Shown one piece after another: positions 61,735 to 64,000 of a DNA stretch of 64,000 nucleotides (its first letter is position 1; every line of letters starts with the position of its first letter). Source of the stretch: Kribbella sandramycini (GTDB taxonomy: Bacteria > Actinomycetota > Actinomycetes > Propionibacteriales > Kribbellaceae); the NCBI RefSeq assembly GCF_013131805.1, contig NZ_JABJRC010000001.1, positions 1,426,001-1,490,000 on the forward strand, in the 5' to 3' direction. Position numbers and translations under genes: made by a program. The notes below the pieces were generated by a model. The model saw only the letters and a list, made by a program, of their open reading frames with translations, was not told where the DNA came from and searched no databases.

Positions 61735-64000
61735 CTAGGAGGTCAGCTGGACACGCAGCTCAGGGCCCTCCCTCGTGCTGATGTCATCCGCCGACGTCTC
61801 CCGCCCGATCAGCTCGCGATGCGCGCTGACCGCCGCCAGCACAGCGGCGTCCCCCTGGATCGTCACCCGCACCCGGTCGGCCACCTCGAGCCCGGCGTCC
61901 CGGCGCGCCTGCTGAATCGCGCGGACGACGTCGCGCGCTGTCCCCTCCGCGGCCAGCTCCGGCGTGACGGTGGTGTCGAGGACGACGAAACCGCCACCGG
62001 GTAACAATCCACTCGACGCACGATCCGCCGCCGGCGTCGCCTCCAGGGTGTACTCCCCCTCGGCCAACTCGATGCCTCCGGCAACCACAACGCCGTCGGA
62101 CAACGACCACGCACCTGTCTTCGACGCCTTGATCGCCGCCTGCACCGCCTTCCCCAACCGCGGCCCGGCGGCCCGGGCGTTGATCGTCAGCCGCTGCGAC
62201 ACCGGCGCGCCGGCCGCATCCACCGACGTCAGCACGACCTCCCGCACGTTCACCTCGGCGGCGATCAACCCCGTCAACTCGCGCAGATCCGCGGACGTCG
62301 CCACGGTCAGCTTCAGCAGCGGTTGCCGAGCCCGGACCCCGGCCGCCTTCCGCAGGGACGATGCCACCGAGCACACCGCCCGCGTCTGCTCCATCCGCGC
62401 GACCAGCTCCGCGTCGTCCGGCAGGTCGTCCACCGTCGGCCAGTCGGTCAGGTGCACCGACCGCTCACCCGTCAACCCGCGCCAGATGTGCTCGCTGATC
62501 AGCGGCAACAGCGGCGCGACCACCCGGCAGAGCGTCTCGAGCGCGGTGTAGAGCGTGTCGATCGCGGCCGGATCGCCCTGGCCGAACCGGCCCCGCGACC
62601 GCCGGATGTACCAGTTCGTGAGGACGTCGACGTACGCCGTCACCGCGTCACAAGCCGACGCGATGTCGTACCGATCGAGCTTCTCCTGGACGTCGGCGAC
62701 CAGCAGCCGGAGCCGGGCGAGCAGATACCGGTCCAGCAGGTCGGGCGACCGGGTGTCACGACGGGCCTGCCGACCGGCGGCGTTCGCGGAGAGGGCGAAG
62801 AACGACCACGCGTTCCACAGCGGGATCAGCACTTGGCGGACCCCTTCGCGGATCCCCGCCTCGGTGACGATCAGGTTCCCGCCGCGCAGGATCGGGCTCG
62901 ACATCAGGAACCAGCGCATCGCGTCCGCGCCGTCCCGGTCGAACACCTCCGACACGTCCGGGTAGTTGCGCAGCGATTTGGCCATCTTCTGCCCGTCGCT
63001 GCCGAGCACGATCCCGTGGCTCAGGCAGGACTTGAACGCCGGCCGGTCGAACAGCGCGGTCGACAACACATGGAGCGTGTAGAACCAGCCGCGGGTCTGG
63101 CCGATGTACTCGACGATGAAGTCGCCCGGGAAGTGGCTGTCGAACCAGTCCGTGTTCTCGAACGGGTAGTGCACCTGGGCGAAACTCATCGAGCCCGAGT
63201 CGAACCAGACGTCCAGGACGTCCGGCACCCGGCGCATCGTCGACCTCCCGGTCGGATCGTCCGGATTGGGCCGGGTGAGCCGATCGACGTACGGGCGGTG
63301 CAGGTCGGTCACCTCGACGCCGAAGTCCCGCTCGAGGTCGGCGATCGAGCCGTAGACGTCGATCCGCGGGTACGCCGGGTCGTCGGAGCGCCAGACCGGG
63401 ATCGGGCTGCCCCAGAAGCGGTTCCGGCTGATCGACCAGTCCCGCGCGTTCGACAGCCATTTGCCGAACTGGCCATGTTTGATGTGCTCCGGCGTCCAGG
63501 TGATTTCCTCGTTCAGCTCGACCATGCGGTCGCGGATCGCGGTCACCTCGACGAACCAGCTCGACACGGCCTTGTAGATCAGCGGGTTCCGGCAGCGCCA
63601 GCAGTGCGGGTAGCTGTGCACGTAGCTGTCCTCGCGGACGAGCGCGCCGCTCGCTTCGAGGTCGCGGATGATCGGGCGGTTCGCCTCGAAGACGTGCAGC
63701 CCCTGGTACGGCGGGACGACGGCGGTGAACCGGGCGCCGTCGTCCACGGTCAGGATCGTCGGGATGCCGGCGGCGGCGCAGGCGAGCTGGTCCTCCTCGC
63801 CGTACGCCGGCGCCAGGTGGACGACGCCGGTGCCGTCGTCCGTCGTGACATGGTCGGCGGCGATGATCTGGAAGGCGTTGGGGGTGTCGGCGAAGAAGTC
63901 GAAGAGCGGGGTGTAGCGCTTGCCGATCAGCTCGGCGCCTTTGAGGCTGCGGAGGATTTCGGTGCACCCGTACGCCTGGGCGCGGGCGGCGGCCAGGATC
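61735..64000 (-). CDS. ileS: Isoleucyl-tRNA synthetase, C-terminal three quarters (5' end cut by window)
   Basis: About 755 residues to the window edge; the N terminus with the HIGH motif lies outside. Visible parts: the editing domain ([23 protein letters not shown]-type threonine-rich region), [20 protein letters not shown], the tRNA-side [40 protein letters not shown] and the KMSKS loop as [16 protein letters not shown]. The Lys-Met-Ala-Lys-Ser reading departs from the usual KMSKS by one residue. The C-terminal domain without a zinc finger marks it as the longer, type 2 IleRS. The stop at 61735 overlaps nothing. Confidence 0.94.
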   Translation of the reverse strand, partial: ILAAARAQAYGCTEILRSLKGAELIGKRYTPLFDFFADTPNAFQIIAADHVTTDDGTGVVHLAPAYGEEDQLACAAAGIPTILTVDDGARFTAVVPPYQGLHVFEANRPIIRDLEASGALVREDSYVHSYPHCWRCRNPLIYKAVSSWFVEVTAIRDRMVELNEEITWTPEHIKHGQFGKWLSNARDWSISRNRFWGSPIPVWRSDDPAYPRIDVYGSIADLERDFGVEVTDLHRPYVDRLTRPNPDDPTGRSTMRRVPDVLDVWFDSGSMSFAQVHYPFENTDWFDSHFPGDFIVEYIGQTRGWFYTLHVLSTALFDRPAFKSCLSHGIVLGSDGQKMAKSLRNYPDVSEVFDRDGADAMRWFLMSSPILRGGNLIVTEAGIREGVRQVLIPLWNAWSFFALSANAAGRQARRDTRSPDLLDRYLLARLRLLVADVQEKLDRYDIASACDAVTAYVDVLTNWYIRRSRGRFGQGDPAAIDTLYTALETLCRVVAPLLPLISEHIWRGLTGERSVHLTDWPTVDDLPDDAELVARMEQTRAVCSVASSLRKAAGVRARQPLLKLTVATSADLRELTGLIAAEVNVREVVLTSVDAAGAPVSQRLTINARAAGPRLGKAVQAAIKASKTGAWSLSDGVVVAGGIELAEGEYTLEATPAADRASSGLLPGGGFVVLDTTVTPELAAEGTARDVVRAIQQARRDAGLEVADRVRVTIQGDAAVLAAVSAHRELIGRETSADDISTREGPELRVQLTS

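Overview
The window is high-GC (about 70 %), densely coded DNA from an actinomycete. The gene families point that way: three XRE/DUF5753 regulators with a DUF397 gene, the Mec-CysO-CysM cysteine module next to murI, an ATP-grasp/alpha-E/transglutaminase operon, DUF3618, a SigB/F-type sigma factor, and frequent GTG and TTG starts. Nocardioidaceae (a Kribbella-like genome) is my best guess, made from memory of the families and not from any search. There is no phage, insertion sequence, CRISPR array or rRNA. One tRNA (Leu, anticodon TAG) is present.

Layout. 1-6.3 kb: truncated membrane protein, sigma factor, then a DUF397/XRE island with shared palindromic operators. 6.3-9.2 kb: TetR-controlled flavin monooxygenase/TetR/hydrolase operon. 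9.2-16.5 kb: small housekeeping and regulatory genes, an epoxide-hydrolase remnant, an ArsR/CDF zinc pair, a secreted nuclease-like protein and an ABC-F gene with a leader ORF. 16.6-20.0 kb: two-component system beside a decayed oligopeptide ABC transporter. 20-24 kb: ketopantoate reductase, idi, and tyrS behind a leader peptide and attenuator hairpin. 24-28.6 kb: one very large secreted GH172/GH43-like enzyme. 28.8-33 kb: gnd, a DUF6319-like gene under a LexA-type box, and tandem small secreted proteins. 33-41 kb: a three-gene PIG-L/lactone-oxidase/D-amino-acid-type operon, dapC with a MarR gene, DoxX, a SoxA-like oxidase, a GroES-like/DUF3618 pair and a glucose-dehydrogenase-type enzyme. 41-47 kb: peptide-bond-forming type operon, Bcp, and a vWA/solute-binding protein behind a CRP-type site. 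47-50.7 kb: tRNA-Leu, an arsenic cluster lacking an efflux pump, and a MarR-controlled paired SMR exporter. 50.6-64 kb: a conserved block in the order mec-cysO-cysM-murI-MBL-rph-rdgB (as in M. tuberculosis Rv1334-Rv1341), opened up by accessory genes, ending in the 3' part of ileS.

The most interesting theme is regulatory. Three very short ORFs (before the ABC-F gene, tyrS and a SAM hydroxide adenosyltransferase-like gene) each begin 6-7 bases after a TANNNT -10 box, as in leaderless transcripts, and each is followed by competing or terminator-like RNA stems. A fourth short ORF overlaps the start of the ATP-grasp gene and sits in a hairpin that masks that start. Several clean operators (TetR, two MarR pairs, LacI-type, LexA-type, CRP-type) can be tied to specific genes. 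All functional assignments are by reading motifs and neighbours; no database search was possible.
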